Assembly: GCF_000682715.1 (NCBI RefSeq)
Contig: NZ_AWFH01000012.1
Span: 1 to 64,000, forward strand
Origin: Hyphomonas atlantica corrig.
GTDB taxonomy: Bacteria; Pseudomonadota; Alphaproteobacteria; Caulobacterales; Hyphomonadaceae
Direction of reading: 5' to 3'
DNA: 64,000 nt
The notes beneath the pieces are model-generated. The model was not told where the DNA came from. It made no database searches and saw nothing but the letters and a program-made list of their open reading frames with translations. Positions 8,262 through 16,998 of the stretch are shown piece by piece; position 1 is the first letter of the stretch; the number at the start of each line of letters is the position of its first letter. The translations under genes were made by a program, and so were the position numbers.

Positions 8262-9689
8262 TTGACACAGTTTACCGAACTCGGCCTGGCCGAGCCGATC
8301 CTCAAGGCAATTGCCGTTGAGGGATACACCAAGCCGACCCCAATTCAGGCGCAATCCATTCCAACCCTGCTGGAAGGGCGCGACCTTGTTGGCATCGCGC
8401 AGACTGGCACGGGAAAGACGGCGGCCTTCGTGCTGCCGCTGCTGAGCCGCCTTGCTGCCAATCCGGGACGCCCGCAAGCGAAATCCGCCCGCATCCTGAT
8501 CCTTGCGCCAACGCGTGAACTTGCCGCGCAGATTGCGGAAAGTGTTCGCATCTATGGCAAGGAAATGAAACTGAGCACCACGATTGTCGTCGGCGGCGTG
8601 AAGCCCGGCGGCCAGGTGCGCGCGCTGGCGCGCGGCGTGGACGTGCTGGTGGCAACGCCGGGACGCCTGCTGGATCATATGGAAACCGGCGCCGTGAAGC
8701 TGAGCGGCACCGAAGCCGTTGTGCTGGATGAAGCCGACCAGATGATGGACATGGGCTTCCTGCCGGCGATCCGCAAAGTGATGAAGGCCATTCCGGTGCG
8801 CCGTCAGACATTGCTGTTTTCCGCCACGATGCCGAAGGAAATCCGCGCGCTGGCGAACGACTTCCTGCGCGATCCGGCCGAAGTGACGGTAGCGACCGTC
8901 TCCAAGCCTGCCGAGAAGATCGATCAGGCCGTTTACATGGTGCAGGGCACGGCCAAGCCGCGCCTTCTGGCGGAAGTCCTGTCTGTCGACGATATGGACC
9001 GCGCCATCGTGTTCACGCGCACAAAGCATGGCGCTGACAAGGTCGTGCGCTTCCTTGCCAATGAGGGCCTCTATGCCGAGGCAATTCACGGCAACAAGAG
9101 CCAGAACCAGCGTATTCGCGCGCTGAACGCGTTCAAGAGCGGCAAGGCCCCGATCCTGGTGGCTACAGACATCGCCGCGCGGGGCATCGACATTGATGGC
9201 GTCAGTCATGTTGTGAACATGGACATGCCGAACCTGCCGGAATCCTATGTCCACCGCATTGGTCGCACGGCCCGCGCCGGGCGCAGTGGCATCGCGCTGT
9301 CCTTCGTTGGCAATGATGAGCGCGGCTACCTGCGTGACATCGAAAAGCTGATCGGCCGCAAGATTGACCGGATTGACCTGCCGGAAGACATGGCGCTGGA
9401 CCTGTCGCTGCCGGAAGAGCCGGGCCCGCATACCAAGCAGAGCCGGGGCAGGGGTGGCCAAGGCCGCGGCGGTCAGGGCGCTGGGCGTCGTCAGGGCGGC
9501 CAGTCGCAAAATCGCGCGCGTTCTGGCGGTGGCAAAGGCCCCCGCAAGAGCGGTGGCAAGCCCGGCGGTGACCGCAATGGCGGCAATCGTCCAGCTGCGC
9601 GTGCAGAGTCCGGCCAATCCGGCTCGCACCAGGGTGGTGGGCAGAAGCGCCGGTCGCGTCCGAAGAAGTCCTGGTCGCCTGTCGGCTAG
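8262..9689 (+). CDS. DEAD-box ATP-dependent RNA helicase (RhlE-like)
   Basis: 475 aa. The Q motif (GYTKPTPIQ), Walker A AQTGTGKT, PTRELAAQI, DEAD box VLDEADQMMDMGF, SAT, and HRIGRTARAGRSG are all present. The last 110 residues are a Gly/Arg/Gln-rich basic tail typical of RhlE proteins that bind structured RNA. The only in-frame start matching the family N-terminus (TQFTELGL) is a TTG at 8262; an ATG at 8248 is out of frame. A GAAAG element about 8 nt upstream could serve as the ribosome site. The likely role is rRNA maturation or mRNA turnover in the cytoplasm. Confidence 0.9.
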   Translation: MTQFTELGLAEPILKAIAVEGYTKPTPIQAQSIPTLLEGRDLVGIAQTGTGKTAAFVLPLLSRLAANPGRPQAKSARILILAPTRELAAQIAESVRIYGKEMKLSTTIVVGGVKPGGQVRALARGVDVLVATPGRLLDHMETGAVKLSGTEAVVLDEADQMMDMGFLPAIRKVMKAIPVRRQTLLFSATMPKEIRALANDFLRDPAEVTVATVSKPAEKIDQAVYMVQGTAKPRLLAEVLSVDDMDRAIVFTRTKHGADKVVRFLANEGLYAEAIHGNKSQNQRIRALNAFKSGKAPILVATDIAARGIDIDGVSHVVNMDMPNLPESYVHRIGRTARAGRSGIALSFVGNDERGYLRDIEKLIGRKIDRIDLPEDMALDLSLPEEPGPHTKQSRGRGGQGRGGQGAGRRQGGQSQNRARSGGGKGPRKSGGKPGGDRNGGNRPAARAESGQSGSHQGGGQKRRSRPKKSWSPVG

Positions 9690-9767
9690 CGGCTCTTTCC
9701 CCAATGTCAGCCTTGTTTCCGCGACCTCATTCCGCCAAGGATAGGCCGGAAACAAGGAGGATATGCC

Positions 9768-10757
9768 ATGAAGACTGCCATCACCGAAATGTTCGGAATC
9801 GAGCATCCGATCATCCAGGGCGGCATGCATTATGTCGGGTTTGCCGAAATGGCAGCCGCCGTGTCGAACGCTGGCGGTCTGGGCGTGATCACCGCCCTCA
9901 CGCAGAAAACACCTGCCGACCTCGCCAATGAGATCGCGCGGTGCCGGGATATGACGGACAAGCCGATTGGCGTGAATGTCACCTTCCTGCCAACCGTGAA
10001 CACGCCGGACTATCCGGGCTATATCAAGGCCATCATCGAAGGCGGCGTGAAAGTCGTCGAAACGGCAGGGAACAACCCGGCGCAGGTTTTGCCTGTCCTG
10101 AAGGATGCCGGCGTGAAGGTGATCCACAAATGCACCGCCGTGCGCCACGCGCTGAAGGCCCAATCGATTGGCTGTGATGCTGTGTCGGTCGACGGATTCG
10201 AGTGTGGTGGACACCCTGGCGAAGACGACATTCCGAACATGATCCTGTTGCCGCGCGCGGCGGATGAGCTGGAAATTCCGTTCGTTTCGTCCGGTGGCCA
10301 GGCGGATGGCCGCAGCCTTGTTGCGTCGCTTGCGATGGGCGCATCCGGCATGAATATGGGTACGCGCTTCATCGCGACGAAGGAGGCGCCTGTGCACCAG
10401 AATGTCAAAGACGCAATCGTGGCAGCCTCCGAACTGGACACGCGTCTCGTCATGCGTCCGCTGCGCAACACGGAACGCGTGCTGACCAATGCGGCGGTCG
10501 AGCGCCTGCTGGAGAAGGAACGCGCCCTCGGCGCCGACCTGAAATTCGAGGACATCATCGAGGAAGTTGCGGGCGTTTACCCGCGCATCATGAAGGAAGG
10601 CGAGATGGACGCCGGCGCATGGTCATGCGGCATGGTGGCCGGTCTGATCCACGACATTCCGACCTGTAAGGAACTCATCGACCGAATCATGAAAGAAGCC
10701 GAGGACATCATCTCCAATCGTCTGGCGGGCATGCTGTCAGGCAAGGTTCCGGCCTGA
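9768..10757 (+). CDS. Nitronate monooxygenase family protein
   Basis: 329 aa FMN-dependent TIM-barrel enzyme of the NMO/2-nitropropane dioxygenase family: N-terminal IEHPIIQGGMHYVG, GVNVTFLP, FECGGHPGEDD with its putative catalytic His, and the phosphate-binding SSGGQADGRSLVASLAMGA. It would oxidise nitronates, or act as a related enoyl-type FMN enzyme. A strong AAGGAGGAT ribosome site precedes the ATG. It lies downstream of the RNA helicase and just ahead of a small lipoprotein gene (21 nt gap), possibly co-transcribed. Confidence 0.85.
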   Translation: MKTAITEMFGIEHPIIQGGMHYVGFAEMAAAVSNAGGLGVITALTQKTPADLANEIARCRDMTDKPIGVNVTFLPTVNTPDYPGYIKAIIEGGVKVVETAGNNPAQVLPVLKDAGVKVIHKCTAVRHALKAQSIGCDAVSVDGFECGGHPGEDDIPNMILLPRAADELEIPFVSSGGQADGRSLVASLAMGASGMNMGTRFIATKEAPVHQNVKDAIVAASELDTRLVMRPLRNTERVLTNAAVERLLEKERALGADLKFEDIIEEVAGVYPRIMKEGEMDAGAWSCGMVAGLIHDIPTCKELIDRIMKEAEDIISNRLAGMLSGKVPA

Positions 10758-10778
10758 TCCAATCTGAAGGAAATCCAC

Positions 10779-11210
10779 ATGATCCGACTCCCCCTGTTCG
10801 CCAGCGCCTGTCTCGCCCTCGCCGCATGCGGTGTGGGAAGCCCTGCTGACAGTAAAGCCGCCAAGGTCTGCAACACCATGCTGGCCGGGGATCCGGAGAT
10901 TGTGGAAGACCTTGCAGAGGATGGCGACACGATCGAAGTCTATTGCGGTTGCTATGCGACACTGCTCGCCAACAAGACTGAAGACGCTCAGGCAACGATC
11001 CTGAAAGTGTCCCAGGTCGTGTCCGACATCCGCGCGGAAAACGACCTTCATCTGGAAGAGGCTGCGGGCCGCCTGATGGCCGATTTCATCGAAGATGGCA
11101 GCAGCCCGACCTATGGCGTTACGCGCGATGGCTTCGAGACCACGGGCAGCTATATTGACACAGTGCGCCGTGCGCTGAACAAAGAAACAGGTGCCTGTGC
11201 GGCGTCCTGA
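10779..11210 (+). CDS. Small predicted lipoprotein, unknown function
   Basis: 143 aa. A short signal peptide ends in a lipobox (LAAC, Cys at 17), so the mature protein should be lipid-anchored. Three further cysteines (CNTM, YCGCYA) could form disulfides in the periplasm. I recognise no family. AGGAA just upstream supports the start. It is followed by a strong bidirectional terminator, which separates it from the convergent rnhA operon. Confidence 0.7.
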   Translation: MIRLPLFASACLALAACGVGSPADSKAAKVCNTMLAGDPEIVEDLAEDGDTIEVYCGCYATLLANKTEDAQATILKVSQVVSDIRAENDLHLEEAAGRLMADFIEDGSSPTYGVTRDGFETTGSYIDTVRRALNKETGACAAS

Positions 11211-11233
11211 TCGTCAATAGAATCTGCGAACTG

Positions 11234-11272
11234 AAAAGGGCCAGCCGGTAAAATTACCGATTGGCCCTTTTT
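11234..11272. terminator. Bidirectional rho-independent terminator
   Basis: AAAAGGGCCA pairs with TGGCCCTTTTT and an inner CCGGTAA/TTACCG stem extends the hairpin. An A run on the left and a T run on the right make it usable from both sides, which fits its place between the convergent lipoprotein gene and rnhA. Confidence 0.9.
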
Positions 11273-11297
11273 CTGTGATATACCGTGCCGGGACTGT

Positions 11298-11741
11298 CTA
11301 GCGCCCGCGGGCTTCCTCTGTGCCGCGGCGGGCAAGCTCATCAGCCTTTTCATTGCCCGGATCGCCCGCGTGCCCTTTCACCCATTTCCAGGTGATGTCG
11401 TGGCGCTGGCAGGCTTCGTCCATTGCCATCCATAGGTCCTGGTTCTTGACCGGCTTTTTGGCGGCGGTTTTCCATCCGTTGCGCTTCCAGCCATGAATCC
11501 ATTTGGTCAGGCCGTCTTTCACATAGGTGGAATCAACATGCAGGGTGACCTTTGAGGGCTTCTTGAGCGCGTTGAGCGCTTCGATCACGGCCAGCATTTC
11601 CATACGGTTGTTGGTGGTGGCCTTGTCTCCGCCCCAGAGTTCCTTGCGGTTCTCGCCCGCGACAAGCAGTGCGCCCCAGCCGCCAGGGCCGGGATTGCCG
11701 CTGCACGCGCCATCAGTCCAGATTTCGATCAGATCAGTCAT
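11298..11741 (-). CDS. rnhA: Ribonuclease HI
   Basis: 147 aa, the usual length for bacterial RNase HI. Catalytic residues are visible: Asp in [16 protein letters not shown], Glu in [13 protein letters not shown], Asp in [10 protein letters not shown], and the His/Asp segment [14 protein letters not shown], plus the basic handle [13 protein letters not shown]. It cleaves RNA in RNA-DNA hybrids in the cytoplasm. It is the last gene of a minus-strand run with thrB, the pairing commonly seen in alphaproteobacteria, but two membrane-protein genes lie between them here. Confidence 0.95.
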   Translation of the reverse strand: MTDLIEIWTDGACSGNPGPGGWGALLVAGENRKELWGGDKATTNNRMEMLAVIEALNALKKPSKVTLHVDSTYVKDGLTKWIHGWKRNGWKTAAKKPVKNQDLWMAMDEACQRHDITWKWVKGHAGDPGNEKADELARRGTEEARGR

Positions 11742-11779
11742 GGCTTTCAGGTGAGGGGCTTTGGCGAAACCGTCAAGCG

Positions 11780-12343
11780 TCAGAAGACGCTGATATCGGC
11801 CGCGTGGAGCTGTTCAGCCGGGCGCACGATGGCGAGAAACAACAGGCCGCAGAGCAGGCCGGCCAGCGCGCCGATGCATCCGCCGGTCAGGACTGCGCCA
11901 AGCCCGGTGAGCGGGGAGGATGAGATGCCGAATCCCCCTGTCGTTCCGCCGACGAGCAACGCGCCCCAGATGCTGGCCCAGCGCAGATAGGGCGCGCGAC
12001 GCTTGATGCCCCGATGCGGGAACCGACCAATGGACAGGCCCATGGCCAGCCACGCTGCCGGAACGGTGATGAAAAAGAGAATGAAATTGAACAGGGCCAT
12101 CAGGCTGGCCATCTGGATGCCCATCATAAAGCCGGAAGGCGACGCATTGTATCCGGATACGAGGCCTATATCTTCAAGCAGGCTGAAAACGGCCACGACA
12201 CCAAGACCAATCAGCGTAACGCTGAAACAGGCGGCGAGGGACGCCAAGAACAGGCCCAGCTTCACGCGGCGGATCTTTCCGGGGCCATATCCTGTCGCAT
12301 AGGCGGCGGTCGTTCGTGGCGTTTGGGTGTCGGCTTCACTCAT
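11780..12343 (-). CDS. Multi-pass membrane protein, unknown function
   Basis: 187 aa with four to five hydrophobic segments and a basic loop ([13 protein letters not shown]) in the middle; the last segments are Gly-rich. No family is recognised. Its start overlaps the stop of the upstream 163-aa membrane-protein gene by 4 nt, and rnhA follows 38 nt downstream. The two adjacent membrane proteins are probably expressed together and may interact. Confidence 0.75.
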   Translation of the reverse strand: MSEADTQTPRTTAAYATGYGPGKIRRVKLGLFLASLAACFSVTLIGLGVVAVFSLLEDIGLVSGYNASPSGFMMGIQMASLMALFNFILFFITVPAAWLAMGLSIGRFPHRGIKRRAPYLRWASIWGALLVGGTTGGFGISSSPLTGLGAVLTGGCIGALAGLLCGLLFLAIVRPAEQLHAADISVF

Positions 12344-12831
12344 GGATGCAGTATCCGATCCGGGCGTCGGATCAGCCAGAATATGCTTGCTGACAGGAGT
12401 CCGGTGATCGGCCCCGATACCAGGGCCGGGCCCATCTGCAGCACGGTCATTGGGGTTCGCCAGCCACCTGTGACCATGAAGTAGGCGAGCATAACCAATG
12501 TACCGGCCACAAGCCCTGCCAATCCGTATGTCATGACGCTGGTCATTCGCCTGCGGAGGAAAAAAGTGTGCAGTGATAGTCCACCGATGAACATTGCCGG
12601 CCAGCCAAGCATGATGCCGAGGAACAGGCCGACGAAGCTGAACCCGACAAGGCTGGTAGCCATCTCTCGAAGGGTCGCCTGACGATAAACGCCGGAGGTG
12701 ATTTCCGTCTGGAAGATCAGTTCAGGAAACATGACGAAGGCGAGGACAGTCGCGGTGAGGGTGGCGGCGAAGATGGGTGCGACCAGCGCGGCGCTGATCA
12801 GGGTCACCCATTTTCGTCGTCCAACTGTCAT
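12340..12831 (-). CDS. Four-TM membrane protein, unknown function
   Basis: 163 aa with about four membrane segments and a basic cytoplasmic loop (FFLRRRMTS). It overlaps thrB upstream and the 187-aa membrane gene downstream by 4 nt each, so it is embedded in the operon and must be translated with it. No family is recognised; weak resemblance in layout to the neighbouring 187-aa protein suggests a paralogous pair, but I cannot establish this by eye. Confidence 0.72.
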   Translation of the reverse strand: MTVGRRKWVTLISAALVAPIFAATLTATVLAFVMFPELIFQTEITSGVYRQATLREMATSLVGFSFVGLFLGIMLGWPAMFIGGLSLHTFFLRRRMTSVMTYGLAGLVAGTLVMLAYFMVTGGWRTPMTVLQMGPALVSGPITGLLSASIFWLIRRPDRILHP

Positions 12832-13808
12832 GCACCATAGCCTTCCGCATTCGTCACCTTGCGATGGAAGGCGAGGCGACCGGCATATTCGAGGGGATTT
12901 TTGGGCTTTACGAGGGCACCTTCGGGCGTCGACGTCCAGTCCACCATCCGGGTCAGGAAAAAGCGCAAGGCCGCGCCGCGGGCCAGCAGGGGCAGGGCGT
13001 CCCGCTCAGCAGGCTCCAGCGGGCGCACGCTTTCATAGCCCGCAATCAGATTTGCGCCCTTGGAATAATTGAAGTCGATCGCACCACGCCCCGGATTGTC
13101 GTCAAAGGCCCAGGCGTTCAGGCAGATGGCGAGATCATAGGCCAGCGCATCCGTGCAGGCGAAATAGAAATCAATGATACCGGAGAAATCCTCGCCGAGG
13201 AAAAATGCGTTGTCCGGGAAGAGGTCTGCATGGATGGTGCCACGCGGCAGGGTGAGGCTCTGCGGTTTCGCCTCTGCGATATCGGCAAGGGCCTCATCGA
13301 TCAGGTCCGGCAGGCTGGCTTGCAGTTTGGCGGCTTCTTCGGACTGGCCCTGCCAGAGATGTGGCCATGCGGCCGGTCCAAGACTGTTGTCGCGCGTCAT
13401 CGGAAAATCCGAGAGCGCCACATGCATCCGAGCGAGACCTTCGCCGAGCCCGCGACACTGGGCCGGGCTGGGGCGTTTCGGGCTGAGCCCTTCAAGGAAG
13501 GAAACGATCACCGCCGGGCGACCTTCCAGCGTGCGCAGGGCCTTGCCATCGCGCGCCATGATTGGCTGCGGGCAGGGGAAGCCCTTGGCGGACAAGTGCT
13601 GTTTCAGGCCGATGAAATAGGGCAGATCATCGGCGTTCACGCGCTTTTCAAACAGGGTCAGGATGAAGCGCCCTGATGTCGTTTCGAGATAATAGTTCGA
13701 ATTCTCGACGCCCTCGGCAATGCCCTTGAAAGAGAGGGCCTTGCCGAGGTCATATTCATCGAGGAACGCGGCCAGCGCGTCATCGGATACTTGGGTGTAG
13801 ACTGCCAT
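12828..13808 (-). CDS. thrB: Homoserine kinase (ThrB, APH-fold type)
   Basis: 326 aa, the usual length of the proteobacterial aminoglycoside-phosphotransferase-fold homoserine kinase. Diagnostic features: GIAEGVENSNYYLET near the N-terminus, LPRGTIHADLFPDNAFF (catalytic loop with HxD) and GIIDFYFACTD (metal-binding DFG-like Asp). It phosphorylates homoserine in threonine synthesis. It follows the MFS gene by 9 nt and overlaps the next membrane gene, so it seems to be read as part of a longer transcript. Confidence 0.93.
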   Translation of the reverse strand: MAVYTQVSDDALAAFLDEYDLGKALSFKGIAEGVENSNYYLETTSGRFILTLFEKRVNADDLPYFIGLKQHLSAKGFPCPQPIMARDGKALRTLEGRPAVIVSFLEGLSPKRPSPAQCRGLGEGLARMHVALSDFPMTRDNSLGPAAWPHLWQGQSEEAAKLQASLPDLIDEALADIAEAKPQSLTLPRGTIHADLFPDNAFFLGEDFSGIIDFYFACTDALAYDLAICLNAWAFDDNPGRGAIDFNYSKGANLIAGYESVRPLEPAERDALPLLARGAALRFFLTRMVDWTSTPEGALVKPKNPLEYAGRLAFHRKVTNAEGYGA

Positions 13809-13817
13809 GCGGACCGA

Positions 13818-15311
13818 TTAGGCCGTCTTGGCCACCATGTCACGCTGCAGCGTCTTGCCAGCCAGCAGATAATGGATGGCTGCCCATGCATAGATCGTTG
13901 CGAAGATGATGATCGACCATTGCAGGCCGCGAGCATCCGCGCTGGTACAGGCGGCGGCCTGATCGGCGCTGAGGCTTGCCGTTTCCTTGCAGAGGTCAAG
14001 GGTCAGACCAAGATCTGCGCCAGACAGCATCATCGTTTTCAGCACGGTCGATAGCAGGCCAATCAATGTGGGCCCGAGACCGAGACCGATGAGGTTCACG
14101 ACGAACAGCGTGATGGCCACGGCGGTTGCCCGGGTGCGAGCATCCACGACGCCGGCTGAGACGGCATACATTGGCCCAAGGTAGAAATAATGCAGCATCG
14201 CAGCGGCCATCAGCGGCGGCAGCATCAGCGCGACCGAGGGGCTGAGATACCCCATCCAGTAGAGCGGGACTGACAAGCCCATGCCGAGCGCTGGCATCCA
14301 TGACAGGGCGGTCGGATAGCGCTTGGCCAAGCGGTCCGCCAGGAAGCCCGACAGGAAGACACCGATGGCTGCCATCAGGCCGAGCACGAGGGAGAAGATC
14401 AGCGCGGCTTCTGTCAGCGACAATTCATGCGTGCGCAGCAGGAAGGAGGTGGAGAAGGCCGCGATGCCATATCCGGCAAAGGAAGCGAGCGCTGCGCCGA
14501 AGACGACATGAACATAGGTCGGCTTCTTGCTGAGCTTTTTCAGGGCGGCGCCGAATGTTTCGCGCTCGGGCTTTGAGGCGTTTGGCGGGTCAGTGTAGCC
14601 GCGTGGTGGCTCCTTCACAGTAAGCCCGATGATCAGAGCGAAGAGCAGGCCCGGCAGGCCAACGGCGATAAAGGCAATGCGCCAGCCTTCGAGGCTTTTC
14701 CAGTCGAGCAGGCCGGTTGCCCAGGACCAGCCCCAACCTTCCAGCAGCGTGTGGACGTTTTCTCCGGTGACGTAATCATTGATCGGACCTGCCGCGAGGC
14801 CCGCGCACATGCCGCCGAGCGGTACGCCAAGCGCGTAGATAGACGCGGCGGTGGCGCGGCTGCCGGGCTTGAAATAGTCCGCGATCACGGACTGAGCTGG
14901 CGGGGTGCATCCAGCTTCCCCGACGCCGACGAGCAGGCGGCAGACAAACATGCTGGCGAAACCGACGGCCAAGCCGCACATCACGGTCATCAAACTCCAG
15001 ACCGCCAGCGACAGGATAATGATCATCATCCGGCTGGTTTTTTCCGAAACGCGCGCAATCGGAATGCCCAGCGTGGTGTAGAAGGTTGCGAAGGCGAGCC
15101 CGCCCAGAAGACCCATTTGCCAGTCTTCGAGATTGAGCGAGTTGCGGATCGGGTCCGTCAGGATGCCGAAGATCGACCGGTCGATGAAGTTGAAGATGTA
15201 GACGACCAGAAGAGAGCCGAGCACATAGGCGCGATAGCCTTTGGTTCTGTATCCGGTTTCGTATCCGGGCTGTTCGCCGGAGGGAGCAGAGGCGGCGGTC
15301 GTGTCTGTCAT
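13818..15311 (-). CDS. MFS transporter, spinster-like (first of a tandem pair)
   Basis: 497 aa with twelve predicted membrane segments. The N-terminus has FIDRSIFGILTDPIRNSL and the central loop has VKEPPRGYTDPP, both shared with the neighbouring paralogue at 15340-16857. This group of alphaproteobacterial MFS proteins resembles spinster-type lipid or drug transporters; the substrate is unknown. It is 28 nt downstream of its paralogue and 9 nt upstream of thrB, consistent with one operon. Confidence 0.88.
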   Translation of the reverse strand: MTDTTAASAPSGEQPGYETGYRTKGYRAYVLGSLLVVYIFNFIDRSIFGILTDPIRNSLNLEDWQMGLLGGLAFATFYTTLGIPIARVSEKTSRMMIIILSLAVWSLMTVMCGLAVGFASMFVCRLLVGVGEAGCTPPAQSVIADYFKPGSRATAASIYALGVPLGGMCAGLAAGPINDYVTGENVHTLLEGWGWSWATGLLDWKSLEGWRIAFIAVGLPGLLFALIIGLTVKEPPRGYTDPPNASKPERETFGAALKKLSKKPTYVHVVFGAALASFAGYGIAAFSTSFLLRTHELSLTEAALIFSLVLGLMAAIGVFLSGFLADRLAKRYPTALSWMPALGMGLSVPLYWMGYLSPSVALMLPPLMAAAMLHYFYLGPMYAVSAGVVDARTRATAVAITLFVVNLIGLGLGPTLIGLLSTVLKTMMLSGADLGLTLDLCKETASLSADQAAACTSADARGLQWSIIIFATIYAWAAIHYLLAGKTLQRDMVAKTA

Positions 15312-15339
15312 GCTACGTGTCTCTTTCCGTCACTGGGAT

Positions 15340-16857
15340 TCAGGTGCCCATACCTGCAGTCGGGGCATCGGGATTATACTTGTCGTTCATGAACGAACGG
15401 GCCGCCATGAAATAGCAGCCGGCGGCGGCAAGGAAGAACAGCACCGTCGCAGCCATGGAATGGCGCAGCCCATTTGCATAGGCGCGGCAGAGTTCCGGTC
15501 CCTCTGCGCCCAGCGCGGCCGGGTCTGTGCCGCAGAGGCGCGGATTGAAGGCTTCTGCGAAAGCTGAAAGCCCAGCCTTGGTGATTTCCTGACCCATGAA
15601 GAAGTCACTCATCGCACCGACAAAGAGCGGGCCAATGCCATTGCCGATCAGGCTGACGATCAGTAGCAGGACGGCGATTGTGGTGGCGCGCGATTGCGGG
15701 CTGACAATGGCGGTGCCGACCATGTACTGGCTGGACAGATAGGCGTAGTGCATCGTGCCTGCGATGATCCAGAGCCCGAAGGCGAGCTCGATTGAGGGAG
15801 CAAAAAAGGCTCCGACATAGGCGGGCACAGCAATCAGCAGACCCACGCCGGGCAGCCAGGCCGAGATCGATCTGAATCGGCCTTCGAGCTTCTCGGAAAT
15901 GTAGCCGCCGAGGAAAGTTCCGAATGCGGCAACCGCCGCCAATGGTGCACCGTACAGCACGGCCGCATCGCGGACGTCGATGCCATGCACGCGTTGCAGG
16001 AATGGTGCCTGGAAGCTGATCAGGCCATAGCCAACAAAAGCGACCAGCGCAGCGCCCAGTGATAGCCACCAAAAGGTTGGCTTTGGTGAGAACTCCCTGA
16101 ACGCGTCAAAGAATGGCGCCTTCTCCGCAATTTTGGCCGAAGGTGGGTCGGAATAGCCCCGCGGCGGTTCCTTGATCGTGAACATGACGATCAAGGCGAT
16201 CAGCACACCGGGCGCCCCCACCAGAACAAAGGCAATGCGCCAGCCTTCCACCGTGGCCCAGTCGAGCCCGGTAAACAGGCCACCAAGACCGATAGACTGG
16301 ACCCAGGCACCGAAATCGGCCCCCTTGATGCCGGCAATTGTACCGCCGAACAGTTGGGCCAGCACGCCGCCAAGTGTCACGCCCATGGAATAGATACCAA
16401 GCGCGCCGGCACGGCTCTTGGGTGGATAATAGTCGGTGATGAGCGAATTGGCGGGAGGGGTGCAGCCGGCCTCGCCTACGGCCACGCCAACCCGGAATAT
16501 GAGCAGCCAGATGAAGCCTGATGCCACACCGCACAGGGCCGTCATGACGGACCAGATGATGATGCACAACCCGATGATCAGGACGCGATTGGCCCGGTCG
16601 GCCCACATGGCAATCGGAATGCCCATCGCGGCGTAGAACAAGGCAAAGGGCGGACCGGACAACAGGCCCCATTGTGTATCGTTCAGTTGGAAAGAGTTGA
16701 TGATCGGCTGGGCGACAACCGAAATCAACGTGCGATCAATGAAGTTGAGCGTGTAGACCAGCATGAGGGCTACGAGCACATAGGTGCGATAGCCCTTGGA
16801 GCCGAACCCTGTGATGTGGCCATCTGTAGCTGTCTGGCCAGCTGTCGTGTCGGTCAT
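15340..16857 (-). CDS. MFS transporter, spinster-like (second of a tandem pair)
   Basis: 505 aa with twelve predicted membrane segments. It is recognisably paralogous to the next gene: NFIDRTLISVVAQPIINSF, VGVAVGEAGCTPPANSLITDYY and IKEPPRGYSDPP match equivalent segments there. It is the likely first gene of the minus-strand operon leading through thrB to rnhA. The substrate is unknown; a sphingolipid- or organic-acid-like cargo would be speculation. Confidence 0.88.
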   Translation of the reverse strand: MTDTTAGQTATDGHITGFGSKGYRTYVLVALMLVYTLNFIDRTLISVVAQPIINSFQLNDTQWGLLSGPPFALFYAAMGIPIAMWADRANRVLIIGLCIIIWSVMTALCGVASGFIWLLIFRVGVAVGEAGCTPPANSLITDYYPPKSRAGALGIYSMGVTLGGVLAQLFGGTIAGIKGADFGAWVQSIGLGGLFTGLDWATVEGWRIAFVLVGAPGVLIALIVMFTIKEPPRGYSDPPSAKIAEKAPFFDAFREFSPKPTFWWLSLGAALVAFVGYGLISFQAPFLQRVHGIDVRDAAVLYGAPLAAVAAFGTFLGGYISEKLEGRFRSISAWLPGVGLLIAVPAYVGAFFAPSIELAFGLWIIAGTMHYAYLSSQYMVGTAIVSPQSRATTIAVLLLIVSLIGNGIGPLFVGAMSDFFMGQEITKAGLSAFAEAFNPRLCGTDPAALGAEGPELCRAYANGLRHSMAATVLFFLAAAGCYFMAARSFMNDKYNPDAPTAGMGT

Positions 16858-16945
16858 CCGCCGAACTCCTCCCGAAAATACCGGGCGCGTCTTGGCGGCG
16901 CCTCTACAAGTCGCCCTACGGTAATGTGATGCGCGGGGCGCGCAA

Positions 16946-16978
16946 GGCCTTCCTTTACGACAGATCGTATCGAAGGCC
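16946..16978. terminator. Long nested hairpin between lipoprotein and MFS genes
   Basis: GGCCTTC (16946-16952) pairs with GAAGGCC (16972-16978), with an inner TACGA/TCGTA stem and a CAGA loop. It lies just downstream of the lipoprotein gene on the minus strand. There is no T run, so it may be an mRNA 3' end structure rather than a classical intrinsic terminator. Confidence 0.45.
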
Positions 16979-16998
16979 CTGCGCGGGTAAATTTGCTG

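Noticed and set aside
8205-10397. Minus-strand open frame of 730 codons across the RNA helicase and nitronate monooxygenase genes
   Set aside because: It is antisense to two well-supported genes with clear family motifs, and its translation is Arg/His/Ala-rich without domains; long antisense frames are expected at this GC content.
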